Shown: positions 17,293-26,100 of the stretch, piece after piece
Layout of the letters: the number at the start of each line of letters is the position of its first letter
Numbering within the stretch: position 1 is the stretch's first letter
Origin: Fibrobacter succinogenes
Lineage (GTDB): Bacteria > Fibrobacterota > Fibrobacteria > Fibrobacterales > Fibrobacteraceae
DNA length: 48,754 nt
Reading direction: 5' to 3'
NCBI GenBank assembly: GCA_902771595.1
Contig: CACXXH010000008.1
Location: 1 to 48,754, forward strand
Position numbers and translations under genes: made by a program
Notes under the pieces: generated by a model
Database searches by the model: none
Seen by the model: only the letters and a program-made list of their open reading frames with translations
Told to the model about the DNA's origin: nothing

Positions 17293-18647
17293 ATCAGCTT
17301 CTCGATTTCGGCAATTTCCTTCGGAATATGCTTTGAAACATTTATAAAACCACTTTTTGTAACAAGAAGGTCATCTTCTATGCGGATGCCTATTTGCGCA
17401 GTAATACGCCTGCCGCCAAACACGCCCGAGAACTTGCCGTACAATCCCGGTTCGCAAGATATGAGCATACCCGGTTCAAGGACCACGTCGAGCGAGCGCG
17501 AGCCGGGGTCGCCCTCGTGAATCTGCTCGCCGATAAAATGGCTCACCCCGTGGGGGCGCCTGTCGTACAGCAGCTCATACGAACCCTTGGCCCCCTGCAC
17601 CAGCCTAGTTTCGAGTTGCTCCATTATATAATCCCAGGGAACCTGCCCGATATCCCTCAACGAGACCCCGGGCTTCACGAACTTCTGGTATTCCGCGGCA
17701 GAATCTAGCACAATCTGGTACAGGAGCTTCTGCAGCGGGTCGAACTTGCCGTTTACCGGAACCGTACGCGAAATGTCGCTGTGGAGCGAGCCCATGCGGA
17801 TACCGAAATCCAACAGCACGAGTTCGCCAGAGACGAGCGGCTCGTCCTTTTTCACGTAATGCAGGCAGCAGGCGTTCTTCCCGCAGGCGGCAATCGTCGG
17901 AAACGCGAGGTCGCCGTCGCTCCGGCGCTGCATCTCGTAATCGAGACGCAGCGCAAGCTCCCGCTCGTTCTTGAATTCTGCAAACATGGGCAGCACCGTA
18001 CGGAAGGCCTCGTCCGTCACCTTCTGCGCGGCCTCGGCATCCGCGATACGCTCGGGTTCGAGCGGGAGCCGCAACTTCCAGTGCAGAGCGGCGGCGCTCC
18101 TGAGCGAAATTCCAGTCCCGCGCAGGGACTTGAGCATAGACTTCCTGAACCGGTCGTTGTGGTCGTCCCTGAACTTCTCGAAATAGTAGGCGTAGGCATG
18201 CCCGCCCTCCGGTAGACGGGAGGCGCGCATGGCAATCTCGTCCCAGAGTTCGGATTCGCTCCGCACGTCGGCGATTCCCGTAACCTTCGCCACATCGCAG
18301 TCACCTTCCAGGTACCCGAGGCGCTTACCGTTCCAAAACTCCCTGAACGGATCCTTCGGCGGCACGAAAAGGATTTCCTCGCCCGTCGCGGGGTCGAGCA
18401 GCAGATAACAGCCCGCCTGGTTGATGCCCGTGAGAAAAAGGAAGGCCGGTTCCTGGACCATTTTATTCCAGGTCTGCACGTAGGCCTCCTCGGACCCCGG
18501 ATCTGCGGGTATACCAGCAATCACGCAAAAAGAATCAAGTTCCTTGAGCATCGCCTTGCGGCGTTTCCTGTACAGATTTCTCGAATTGTAGCGCGGTGAA
18601 TCAATAAAAACTTGTGAATAGGGCCTAGAAACCGCTTTTGATGCCAT
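17283..18647 (-). CDS. pepP: Xaa-Pro aminopeptidase (aminopeptidase P, M24B)
   Basis: 454 residues, ATG behind AGAGG at good spacing. The N-terminal creatinase-like domain (about 1-200) includes FLFLTGINQAGCYLLLDP. The C-terminal pita-bread domain has the dinuclear metal ligands: LLDFGIRMGSLHSDISRT (two Asp), HGVSHFIG (His, about 366-370), SCEPGLY (Glu about 399) and GIRIEDD (Glu about 424). It removes N-terminal residues preceding proline in the cytosol. The gene has its own intrinsic terminator and lies about 110 bp from the divergent lipoprotein gene at 18760. Confidence 0.93.
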   Translation of the reverse strand: MASKAVSRPYSQVFIDSPRYNSRNLYRKRRKAMLKELDSFCVIAGIPADPGSEEAYVQTWNKMVQEPAFLFLTGINQAGCYLLLDPATGEEILFVPPKDPFREFWNGKRLGYLEGDCDVAKVTGIADVRSESELWDEIAMRASRLPEGGHAYAYYFEKFRDDHNDRFRKSMLKSLRGTGISLRSAAALHWKLRLPLEPERIADAEAAQKVTDEAFRTVLPMFAEFKNERELALRLDYEMQRRSDGDLAFPTIAACGKNACCLHYVKKDEPLVSGELVLLDFGIRMGSLHSDISRTVPVNGKFDPLQKLLYQIVLDSAAEYQKFVKPGVSLRDIGQVPWDYIMEQLETRLVQGAKGSYELLYDRRPHGVSHFIGEQIHEGDPGSRSLDVVLEPGMLISCEPGLYGKFSGVFGGRRITAQIGIRIEDDLLVTKSGFINVSKHIPKEIAEIEKLMGR

Positions 18648-18759
18648 TTTAACCTCTAAGTAAGTAAAATTTCGCTATAAATTTACCATTTTCGCTAACC
18701 TTCCACATTAAAATATTATAGATTTTAGGCATCACAGACTAGAATGGAGCCTGAACAAA

Positions 18760-19077
18760 ATGTCTCTTACAAAAAAATGGAAACTTATCCTCGCCTCTCT
18801 CTCCTTTGCATTCTTTACCGCATGTGCCGGCGGATCTAACGGCGGCAGCAGCGACGGCTACGCCGCCGATGACGAAGGTACGGAAGAGGTTTCCGGAAGC
18901 GGCAGCACCAGCAAGAAGAAGGTTTCTGCCCCGAAGGAAGTTATTGACGAAAACAAGCTGAAGAAGACCGAAGACGAAGCTATGGCCGCTAACGAAGAAA
19001 ACCACAAGCTCCGTAAGGAAATCTTCGATGCCAAGAACAAGTTGGGCATCCCTGTGGAACGTCCCGACGCCGAGTAG
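18760..19077 (+). CDS. Small lipoprotein with coiled-coil-like tail
   Basis: 105 residues. A signal peptide ends with FFTAC (Cys about 22), then a Gly/Ser/Asp-rich linker and a charged helix (EVIDENKLKKTEDEAMAANEE...LRKEIFDAKNK), likely a short coiled coil. GGAG lies about 11 bp upstream. It is five bases ahead of phoH and so co-transcribed with phoH and pgpH. An envelope tether or spacer role is plausible; no family recognised. Confidence 0.75.
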   Translation: MSLTKKWKLILASLSFAFFTACAGGSNGGSSDGYAADDEGTEEVSGSGSTSKKKVSAPKEVIDENKLKKTEDEAMAANEENHKLRKEIFDAKNKLGIPVERPDAE

Positions 19078-19082
19078 GCAGT

Positions 19083-20027
19083 TTGGAACATTATTCCATC
19101 TCAGATAACCTGAAACGCGTTGTTTCAGGTGAAAACGAAACGGTTTTCCGCTTATTGGAGAGCCGTTTTTGTGTTGAAATACAGACCAGGCTTCCGGGGC
19201 TATCGGTCAAGACGACCGACAAGTCGGACGTCCACGGCCTGTTTTCCGTGCTGGACCAGCTGAAATTCATCGCAAAACGCGGGGGCGTGCTCACAGCGAA
19301 AGAAGTGGACCGCCTTATCGGGCAACCGGAACCGGGTGAACCCGTAGATCTGGAAGCCCTGCCGACGGCGCCCATCCTCAGGAACAGGTTCGGCATCGCC
19401 ATCACGGCGAAGACCCGCTCGCAGGCCGAACTGGTCAAGGCAGTCGACAAGAACGACATCATATTCGCGAAGGGCCCCGCCGGCACCGGCAAGACGTTCC
19501 TCGCGGTAGCGCTCGCCGTCGCAAGTCTCGAAAAGCGCGAAGCCGAGCGCATCTGCCTTGTCCGCCCCGCAGTCGAGGCGGGCGAATCCCTCGGGTTCCT
19601 GCCGGGCGACCTCAAAGAGAAAATCGCTCCTTACCTGCGCCCCATCCATGACAGCCTCTCCGAACTTCTGCCGGCCGAAAAACTCCGCCGCTACGAAGAA
19701 ACGGGGGCCATCGAAGTCGCACCGCTCGCCTACATGCGCGGGCGCACGCTCAAGCGCGCCTTCATCATCCTGGACGAGGCACAGAACACCACCAAGGCGC
19801 AGATGAAGATGTTCCTCACCCGCCTGGGTCCCCACAGCAAGGCCATCATCACCGGCGACACCTCGCAGGTCGACCTCGCGAAGGGCGAAGAATCGGGCCT
19901 GAAGCATGCCATGCGCATCCTTTCGGGCATACGCGGCATCGCGCAAATCGAATTCGACAAGACGGACGTCCTCCGCCACCACCTGGTAAAGGACATCCTA
20001 CAAGCCTACGAAAACAAGGAAAAGTGA
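19083..20027 (+). CDS. phoH: PhoH-like ATPase
   Basis: 314 residues, apparently starting at TTG (19083), since no ATG fits the family's N-terminus ([17 protein letters not shown]). Walker A GPAGTGKT is centred on Lys about 137; Walker B is [11 protein letters not shown] with Asp about 231; GDTSQVDL and the C-terminal [12 protein letters not shown] follow. PhoH proteins are cytosolic ATPases linked to RNA metabolism. The gene is followed after one base by the 7TM-HD gene, the widespread phoH-yqfF arrangement. The ybeY gene usually next to this pair is not in the window after it. Confidence 0.93.
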   Translation: MEHYSISDNLKRVVSGENETVFRLLESRFCVEIQTRLPGLSVKTTDKSDVHGLFSVLDQLKFIAKRGGVLTAKEVDRLIGQPEPGEPVDLEALPTAPILRNRFGIAITAKTRSQAELVKAVDKNDIIFAKGPAGTGKTFLAVALAVASLEKREAERICLVRPAVEAGESLGFLPGDLKEKIAPYLRPIHDSLSELLPAEKLRRYEETGAIEVAPLAYMRGRTLKRAFIILDEAQNTTKAQMKMFLTRLGPHSKAIITGDTSQVDLAKGEESGLKHAMRILSGIRGIAQIEFDKTDVLRHHLVKDILQAYENKEK

Positions 20028-20028
20028 A

Positions 20029-22314
20029 ATGAAGAAGAAGCAGAAAAGAATCCATCTCGCCATCGGGTGGATACTTATCACGGTACTGGCCATACTCCTT
20101 TTCCCCGATAAGAACATCGCCCTGCAGGCGGAACACCCGCACCTGGGCCAGCTGAGCACGCGCACCATCGTCTCGACGCTCAAGTTCGACATTCCCAAGT
20201 CCAAGCAGGAAATCGAAGTCGAACGCCAGCGCGCCGAAGAGAAGGTGAGCGCCATCTTCGGGTACAATACCGACGAGACGAACCGCATCAGCGAAGACCT
20301 CAAGCAGTACCTGCAGAAACTCGCGCAGTACGGCTACCTCCAGGCGCAAATCAGCGCGAACGGCAGCAACGCCGAAAGCAACGACTCCCTGCAGCGCAAG
20401 GTGCAGCAGGCCAGCCGCATTTACGAGACCCTCAAGCAGCGCGTCTCCGTCACCGCCATCCGCCCGCTTAGCCAGAATTCCAAGGCGCGCGATTCCCTGC
20501 TCGCCACGTTCAACCGCATGCTCGAAAAGGGCGTCTCCAACACGCTCATCGCGAAAACCGAAACCGAAGTGCAGCTGTTCAGCAACAACTACAACCTGCA
20601 GAACACCAAGGCCATCATCTACAACAAGCCCACGGTCTCGCTCATCAAGGACAGCGAAGAAAACACGCTCGAAGTGAGCGAAATCCAGCCCATCCAGCGC
20701 CGCGTCGAAGAAGCGTTCAGCCAGCTGCAGCGTGCCTTCCCCTCCGATCAGAGCCTCCAGAGCGCATTCTACGAAATCCTCTACGTCTTCACGCTCCCCA
20801 ACGTGTTCTACCTCGAAAAGGAAACGCAGGCCCGCAAGCAGGAAGCCCGCGACAAGGTCACCCTCATCAAGGGCATGGTCCCGCGCGGTGTCGAAATCGT
20901 CACGCAGGGCACCCCGGTGACCAAGGAAATCCTCGAAAAACTCGAAGCCTTCCAGCAGGCGCAACAGAAAGAAGAAAACGCCCGCGCCCTCACCGCCCCT
21001 TACGGCCAGGTGCTCGTGTTCTTCGTGTGCATCACCATCCTCTTCTGCTTCTTCGCATTTTCTTCGTCCACCAAGACGCTGCGCACCCCGCGCCAGCTTT
21101 GGAGCCTCATGGCGCTTCTGGCCCTTCAGCTCGTCGCCTTCTGGCTCATGCACAACTTTTCGGACAGCCTCAACAAGCTCAACGTGATGCCGCTCCCCGA
21201 AGGAATCGACATCATGTGGCTGTACCCGTTCGCCATCACGCCCGTCATCGCGATGGTGCTTTACGAACAGCGCATCGGCATCGCCTTCGAGGCTTTCTCC
21301 TCCATATTCTTCGGCATCCTCAACGGTTACGACCTCGCGGCCATGGTCACCGTATTTGGAGTCCTCTCCGTCCTCACCTACCCGCTCATCCGTATCCGCT
21401 ACCGTATCCAGTTCGTCTGGTCCATGATGGCCGGCGTAATCGGGCTCGCCTGCGCCATATGCATCATGTTCCTGCTGCGTAACCGCATGGGATTCACCCC
21501 GTTCTACCAGACGCTCATCGCGGGCTCCGTGAATATCATGATCTGCACGGCTATCGCGTCGGTGTTCTTCATCCACCTTGTCGAGCGCATTTTCGGCATC
21601 ACCACCGTCCTTACGCTCATGGAAATGTCCGACTTCAACCGCCCGGCGCTCAAGCGCATCTCCGAGCTTTCTCCCGGCACGTTCCACCACAGCATCCAGG
21701 TGTCCAACCTCGCCGAAAAGGTCGCCGACAGCATCGGCGCCAATTCGCTCCTGGTGCGCGTCATGGCGCTCTACCACGACATCGGCAAGACCATGCGCCC
21801 GGAATACTTCACCGAGAACCAGAAGCAGGGCGTGAACCCGCACAACAATATCGACCCGGAACACTCCGTGAAGATTATCGTGGGCCACGTGGTGCAGGGC
21901 AACGTGCTCGCCAAGGAATACAAGCTCCCCGACATCGTCACCGCGGGCATCAACGAGCACCACGGCACGACGCTCATCCAGTATTTCTACCACAAGGCGG
22001 TCGAGAACGCAGCCGCCGAAGGCAAGACCGTCAACGAGGCGGATTTCCGCTACAAGGGCCCCAAGCCGCAGACCAAGGAAACCGCAATCCTGATGCTCGC
22101 CGACATCATCGAAGCCACCAGCCGTTCGATGACCGACCAGAACCAGGAAAGCCTCGCCGACATGATCCACAACACCATCCAGGGACGTTTCAACGAAGGA
22201 CAGTTCAACGAGTGCGACCTTTCCATCAAGGAACTGTTCAAGCTCGAGAAGGCCTTCCTGCACAGCCTGGACGGCACGTTCCATACCCGCGTCAAGTATC
22301 CCGGCCAGAAGTGA
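20029..22314 (+). CDS. pgpH: 7TM-HD cyclic-di-AMP phosphodiesterase (PgpH/YqfF family)
   Basis: 761 residues. One N-terminal membrane helix (about 8-26) is followed by an extracytoplasmic alpha-helical domain rich in Gln, Glu and Arg (about 30-320, 7TMR-HDED type), about seven helices (about 325-520) and a cytoplasmic HD domain with [25 protein letters not shown] (His583-Asp584), [11 protein letters not shown] and INEHHGTT. Relatives hydrolyse c-di-AMP to pApA in response to outside signals. The stop of phoH is one base before this ATG and AAGGA lies within the end of phoH. The gene ends just before a dispersed repeat and the tRNA promoter. Confidence 0.92.
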   Translation: MKKKQKRIHLAIGWILITVLAILLFPDKNIALQAEHPHLGQLSTRTIVSTLKFDIPKSKQEIEVERQRAEEKVSAIFGYNTDETNRISEDLKQYLQKLAQYGYLQAQISANGSNAESNDSLQRKVQQASRIYETLKQRVSVTAIRPLSQNSKARDSLLATFNRMLEKGVSNTLIAKTETEVQLFSNNYNLQNTKAIIYNKPTVSLIKDSEENTLEVSEIQPIQRRVEEAFSQLQRAFPSDQSLQSAFYEILYVFTLPNVFYLEKETQARKQEARDKVTLIKGMVPRGVEIVTQGTPVTKEILEKLEAFQQAQQKEENARALTAPYGQVLVFFVCITILFCFFAFSSSTKTLRTPRQLWSLMALLALQLVAFWLMHNFSDSLNKLNVMPLPEGIDIMWLYPFAITPVIAMVLYEQRIGIAFEAFSSIFFGILNGYDLAAMVTVFGVLSVLTYPLIRIRYRIQFVWSMMAGVIGLACAICIMFLLRNRMGFTPFYQTLIAGSVNIMICTAIASVFFIHLVERIFGITTVLTLMEMSDFNRPALKRISELSPGTFHHSIQVSNLAEKVADSIGANSLLVRVMALYHDIGKTMRPEYFTENQKQGVNPHNNIDPEHSVKIIVGHVVQGNVLAKEYKLPDIVTAGINEHHGTTLIQYFYHKAVENAAAEGKTVNEADFRYKGPKPQTKETAILMLADIIEATSRSMTDQNQESLADMIHNTIQGRFNEGQFNECDLSIKELFKLEKAFLHSLDGTFHTRVKYPGQK

Positions 22315-22337
22315 CAAAGATGCGCATAGCTCGTCTT

Positions 22338-22424
22338 TGTCATCCTGAGAGGCGAAAGCCTCGATATACAAGACTTGGGGCTTCAGCCCCACAGTCGCGT
22401 TAGGTTCGAAGGAGCAGGATCCAG
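22338..22424. repeat. Dispersed TGTCATCCTGAG...GGATCCAG repeat, copy 1
   Basis: Starts TGTCATCCTGAG and ends AGGATCCAG, with internal hairpins. Related short elements are at 36205-36241, 38303-38360, 39562-39593 and 43832-43882. The stem AGGTTCG/CGAACCT that encloses its end, followed by a run of eight T near 22450, may also terminate pgpH. Confidence 0.55.
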
Positions 22425-22489
22425 ACCCGAACCTGTCAAAAGGCGGAGTTTTTTTTCTCAAAAAAATTGCAAAAAAAGCGCTTTTTCAC

Positions 22490-22518
22490 TTGACAAGAAC
22501 GGAATACATTTGTATATT
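22490..22518 (+). promoter_or_regulatory. tRNA-Asp promoter: TTGACA, 17 bp, TATATT
   Basis: A consensus -35 hexamer with 17-bp spacing to TATATT, which extends to TATATTTG. It lies 36 bp upstream of the tRNA. This is the strongest promoter in the window. Confidence 0.85.
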
Positions 22519-22554
22519 TGGCACGTTGATTGAGAAATCAGTCACAACCACTCT

Positions 22555-22630
22555 GGGGTGGTAGCTCAATTTTGGTTAGAGCACCGGCCTGTCACGCCGG
22601 AGGTTGCGAGTTCAAGCCTCGTCTATCCCG
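22555..22630 (+). tRNA. tRNA-Asp (anticodon GTC)
   Basis: 76 bases. The acceptor stem GGGGTGG pairs with CTATCCC (two G.T wobbles); the D arm is GCTC/GAGC; the anticodon stem CCGGC/GCCGG encloses CTGTCAC with anticodon GTC; the T arm is GCGAG-TTCAAGC-CTCGT; the discriminator is G. All fit tRNA-Asp. CCA is not encoded. Confidence 0.96.
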
Positions 22631-22801
22631 CGAAAAAAGACCTTCGAAAGAAGGTCTTTTTCGTTTACTGAACGAAGTGAAGTAAACCAAAATCACCCTC
22701 TCATTAGAGAGGACTTTTCGTTTACGGAACGAAGTGAAGTAAACCAAATGTCCACCTTCGAAAGAAGGTCTTTTTCGTTTATTGAGCAAAGCGAAATAAA
22801 C
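22631..22801 (+). repeat. Three 57-bp tandem units, each two hairpins, abutting tRNA-Asp
   Basis: Units are 22631-22687, 22688-22744 and 22745-22801, in exact register. Each has a 32-base part with a hairpin (ACCTTC-GAAA-GAAGGT in units 1 and 3, CCTCTC-ATTA-GAGAGG in unit 2) ending in TTTTC, then a 25-base part with arms GTTTAC/GTAAAC (units 1 and 2) or GTTTATT/AATAAAC (unit 3). Stem sequences change on both sides together, so pairing is kept. The array starts at the base after the tRNA discriminator. 57 is divisible by three, which opens long but probably meaningless reading frames on both strands. Confidence 0.85.
22633..22661 (+). terminator. Terminator of tRNA-Asp (first hairpin of the array)
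   Basis: AAGACCTTC-GAAA-GAAGGTCTT followed by TTT. The stem starts a few bases after the tRNA 3' end, as for many tRNA terminators. Two further hairpins downstream could act as back-up. Confidence 0.75.
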
Positions 22802-22811
22802 CAAACGCTCA

Positions 22812-23053
22812 TTTACATACCAATGCATATACTCCGCACTTTTGGTATGTAAAGCGAAAGGGCGCACCAATAGGCTTACATACTAAACGCCTAAATACTT
22901 GCCGCTGGTATGTAAAAACACGACTCGACAACATAGAATCAGCCACAAAAGCAGCATCGCAGCCCCTTTTCCCCTTCTTTCGCCTCGAAAAGCACCCTCC
23001 AGGCGCACAAAATTACATACCAAATGGCCAAAAAGCATCGATTAGTATGTAAA
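22812..23053. repeat. Three 40-bp elements bounded by TTACATAC / GTATGTAA
   Basis: Elements at 22813-22852, 22876-22915 and 23013-23052 are each exactly 40 bp: an 8-bp end TTACATAC, 24 bp that differ completely, and the inverted end GTATGTAA. Element 1 has perfect 12-bp arms (TTTACATACCAA/TTGGTATGTAAA). Gaps are 23 and 97 bp. No gene is seen here. I recognise no named repeat. Confidence 0.85.
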
Positions 23054-23100
23054 GGCAAAAAACGCCCTCCCCCACACTACAACATCGCGACTTCCATAAA

Positions 23101-23131
23101 GAAAAACCCGCGCAGGTCATGCACGGGTTTT
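23101..23131 (-). terminator. Rho-independent terminator of the giant repeat gene
   Basis: On the minus strand AAAACCCGTGC and GCGCGGGTTTTT pair around ATGACCT, 24 bp after the stop. The A-rich 5' arm could also let it stop plus-strand transcription. Confidence 0.85.
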
Positions 23132-23154
23132 ATCAATTCATTCAAGAAGGATGA

Positions 23155-26100
23155 TTACCTTTTCTTCTTTTTCTTCTTGCCCTTTCTGTCGTCCTTAGCG
23201 GGCTTTTCTTCTTCCTTCGGTTCTTCAACCTTCGGAGCCGGCTTCGGGGCGTTGCCACGCAGGTCCTTCATCTTGAAGGTAACGTTGACTTCGGCCGTTT
23301 CAACCTTGGAGTAGACTCCACCCGGGTCCTTCACCTTGAAGGTGAATTCATCGAGGCCGGAGAATCCGCGGTTCGGCGTGTAGGTGAAGCTACCGTCACG
23401 TTCGTTCAAGTCGATCTTACCGTTGCGCGGGCGCTGCACCAGCTGCACGGCCACGGGCTTTTCGCCATCGGCATCGGAAACGCCATTCATCAGGCCTTCA
23501 GATGCAGAGACCTTCAGCATTTCGCCTTCCTGCGTCATGTAGGTCTGGGACTTCGCAACCGGCGGATCATTCACAGGAATGACCGTGAAGGTAGCAGTCT
23601 TCTGAGCCTTGGCGCCTTCCGGGTCGGTAACCATGATCGTGATGCGTTCCGGCTTGCCGTTCCAGTTTTCGTGCGGCTGAGAAACGGTGAGAATCCTCTT
23701 GAACTTGTCGTACTTCACCTGCAAGAACTTGTTGCCGGTCCAGCTCCACTTGAGCTCTTCGGGCCTGTGGTCCTTGTCGCGAGCATACAGGTCAGTCTTG
23801 ATGGTGGCGATAACGCCTTCATTGTCGTCTTCCCTGATGGTAAAGTCCTGGATATCGCGCATCACCGGAGCGGAGTTCACGTGCTTCACGACGAACTTCA
23901 CGACAGTCTTATCCATTCCGCCTGCCGGGTCCTGAGCCATGAACACGAGGGTTTCTTCGCCGAACCAATCCTGCCTCTTGGGCTTCACGACAGCTTCGCG
24001 GCCACCGGAAATCATCACGTCGAGATTCTTGGCGCCGGAAACCTTCCACTTGATTTCGTGCGGCTTATGGTCAGGGTCAGTCACGTACTGGTCGAGCTTG
24101 ATAGCCTTGAAGGACTTGCCTTCGAGGGTTTCCTGGCCCGGGATTTCCTGCACGACCGGCGGGTCGTTCACAGGACGCACGGTGAACTTCACCTTCACGG
24201 AGGCCTTTTCACCAGCCGGGTCGAACACGTTCACCGTAACGGTTTCGGTACCATACCAGAACTTGTTCGGGGTTTCAGCGGTGAGCACGCCCTTGTCGCT
24301 GATTTCGAACTTCATTTCATGCTTAACCGGTCCTTCTTCGGGGTCGACAGGCTTAGCCTTCTTGCCCTTCTTGGCAGGAGCGGCCTTGGCACCCGGGACG
24401 TCGTTATCGAGAGACCACTTGAGGTCTTCAAGCTTGTTGTCCGGATCGCTCACGACCTTGCTGAAGTCGAACGGCTGGAACTGCTTCTTTTCGTCGATTA
24501 CGAACGGCTGCACCGGCTTGAGTACCGGCGGGTCGTTAACCGGAATAACTTCGAAGGTCGCAGTCTTGGAAGCAGACGCACCGGACGGATCCTTCACGGT
24601 GAACGTGAGGGTTTCCTTGCCGAACCAGTTCGGGTTCGGAGTCACCACCATGGCGCGGCTACCCTTGATATCCACCTTCAAATCCTTGTTGCCAGAAACG
24701 GACCAGCGGAGTTCGGCGGGCTTGTTGTCCGGGTCTTCGGCAACCTTCGAGAGGTCGACCGGAGCGAACTTTTCCCTTTCCTTGATCTTCTGACCAGGAA
24801 TGAACTTCACAACCGGTGCGTCGTTAACCGGAGTCACTTCGAAGGTTACCTGCACGGTTCCCTTGGCACCTTCCGGGTCAATCACGTCGAGCTTGACCTT
24901 TTCGGTACCGCTCCAGAACTTGTCCGGAATACCGACAACCAGTTCCTTCTTCGCATTCACGGAAGCCCTGAGAGAGCGGGTAGAGCCCACTTCGAACTTG
25001 AGCGAAGCAAACGGATGGTCCGGATCAGACACGAACTGAGAAAGATCGATCGGCTTGAAGTGTTCCTTCTCCTGGATGGTCTGGATAGGAATCGGCTTGA
25101 TAACCGGAGCGTCGTTCACGGATTCCACGAGGAAGTTCACCGTCTTGGAAGCCTTGGCGCCTTCCGGGTCGGTGACCGTGAAGGTCACGTTGCGTTCGCC
25201 ATTCCAGAACTTGTCAGCAATCTTGATACGTGCGATATTCTTGCTGTCGATTTCCACCTGGAATTCGTCAACAGGAACCGGTGCCGGAGCGGCCTCTTCG
25301 ACCTTCTCTTCCTTGGCACCCTTCTTGCCCTTCTTGGCAGGCTTCTTGGGCTTGACTTCCTTCTTCGGAGCGGCAACAGGGCCAACCTTCGCGACAGTCG
25401 CCGTCCAGGTGAGCTGTTCGTTCGGGTGGTCGGGGTCACGCACAAACTTGTTCAGGTCGATTTCCTTGAACTGGCCCTTTTCCTTGATCCTCTGGCCAGG
25501 AATGTCCTTCATCTCAGGAACATCGTTCACCGAGGTAATCTCGAAGGTCACAGTCTGCGAAGTCGCAGCGCCATCCGGGTCCTTGACTTCCAAGACCATC
25601 GTCTCGGGAGCGCACCAGAAATGCTTATCCGGAGCGGAGACGGTAAGGATGCGGCTCGGGGAAATTTCAGCCTTGAGCTTCTTGTTGCCGGTGACAGTCC
25701 AAACGAGTTCGTTCGGCTTGTTGTCCGGGTCCTTCACGAATTCGTCGAGCTTGATCTGCTTGAAGCTTTCCTTTTCCTTGATCTTCTGGTCAGGAATCTT
25801 CTTAGCGAGCGTCGGCGGGTCGTTCACGCGGGTCACTTCGAAGGTCATCCTGTGGTTGGCGGAAGCGCCTTCCGGGTCGGTGACGGTGAACGTGAGCATT
25901 TCGCGGCCGGACCACTGCGGATCGGGCACAGAAACGATGACGGTGTTGTCCTTGCGGATGTCGACCTTCAGTTGCTTGTTGCCAGAGACGCTCCACTTGA
26001 GGCTGGAAGCCGGATGATCCGGGTCAACAGCGAGGTTGGCAAGGTCGATCGTCTTGAAGCGGCCACCTTCGCGGATGGTCTCGCCCTGCGGGGCCTTTTC

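Noticed and set aside
19849..22461. An 870-codon minus-strand open frame over phoH and pgpH
   Set aside because: Antisense shadow of clearly assigned genes caused by GC-rich codon use; it even runs into the dispersed repeat.
22604..22852. Plus-strand reading frame with a 19-residue repeat (SFTERSEVNQ) and its minus-strand counterpart at 22592-22870
   Set aside because: Both are translations of the 57-bp hairpin array and overlap the tRNA gene; the middle unit breaks the peptide repeat while keeping the RNA stem, and there is no ribosome site.
22812..23053. CRISPR array
   Set aside because: The constant parts are inverted 8-bp ends, not direct repeats; gaps between units differ (23 and 97 bp) and no cas genes are nearby.
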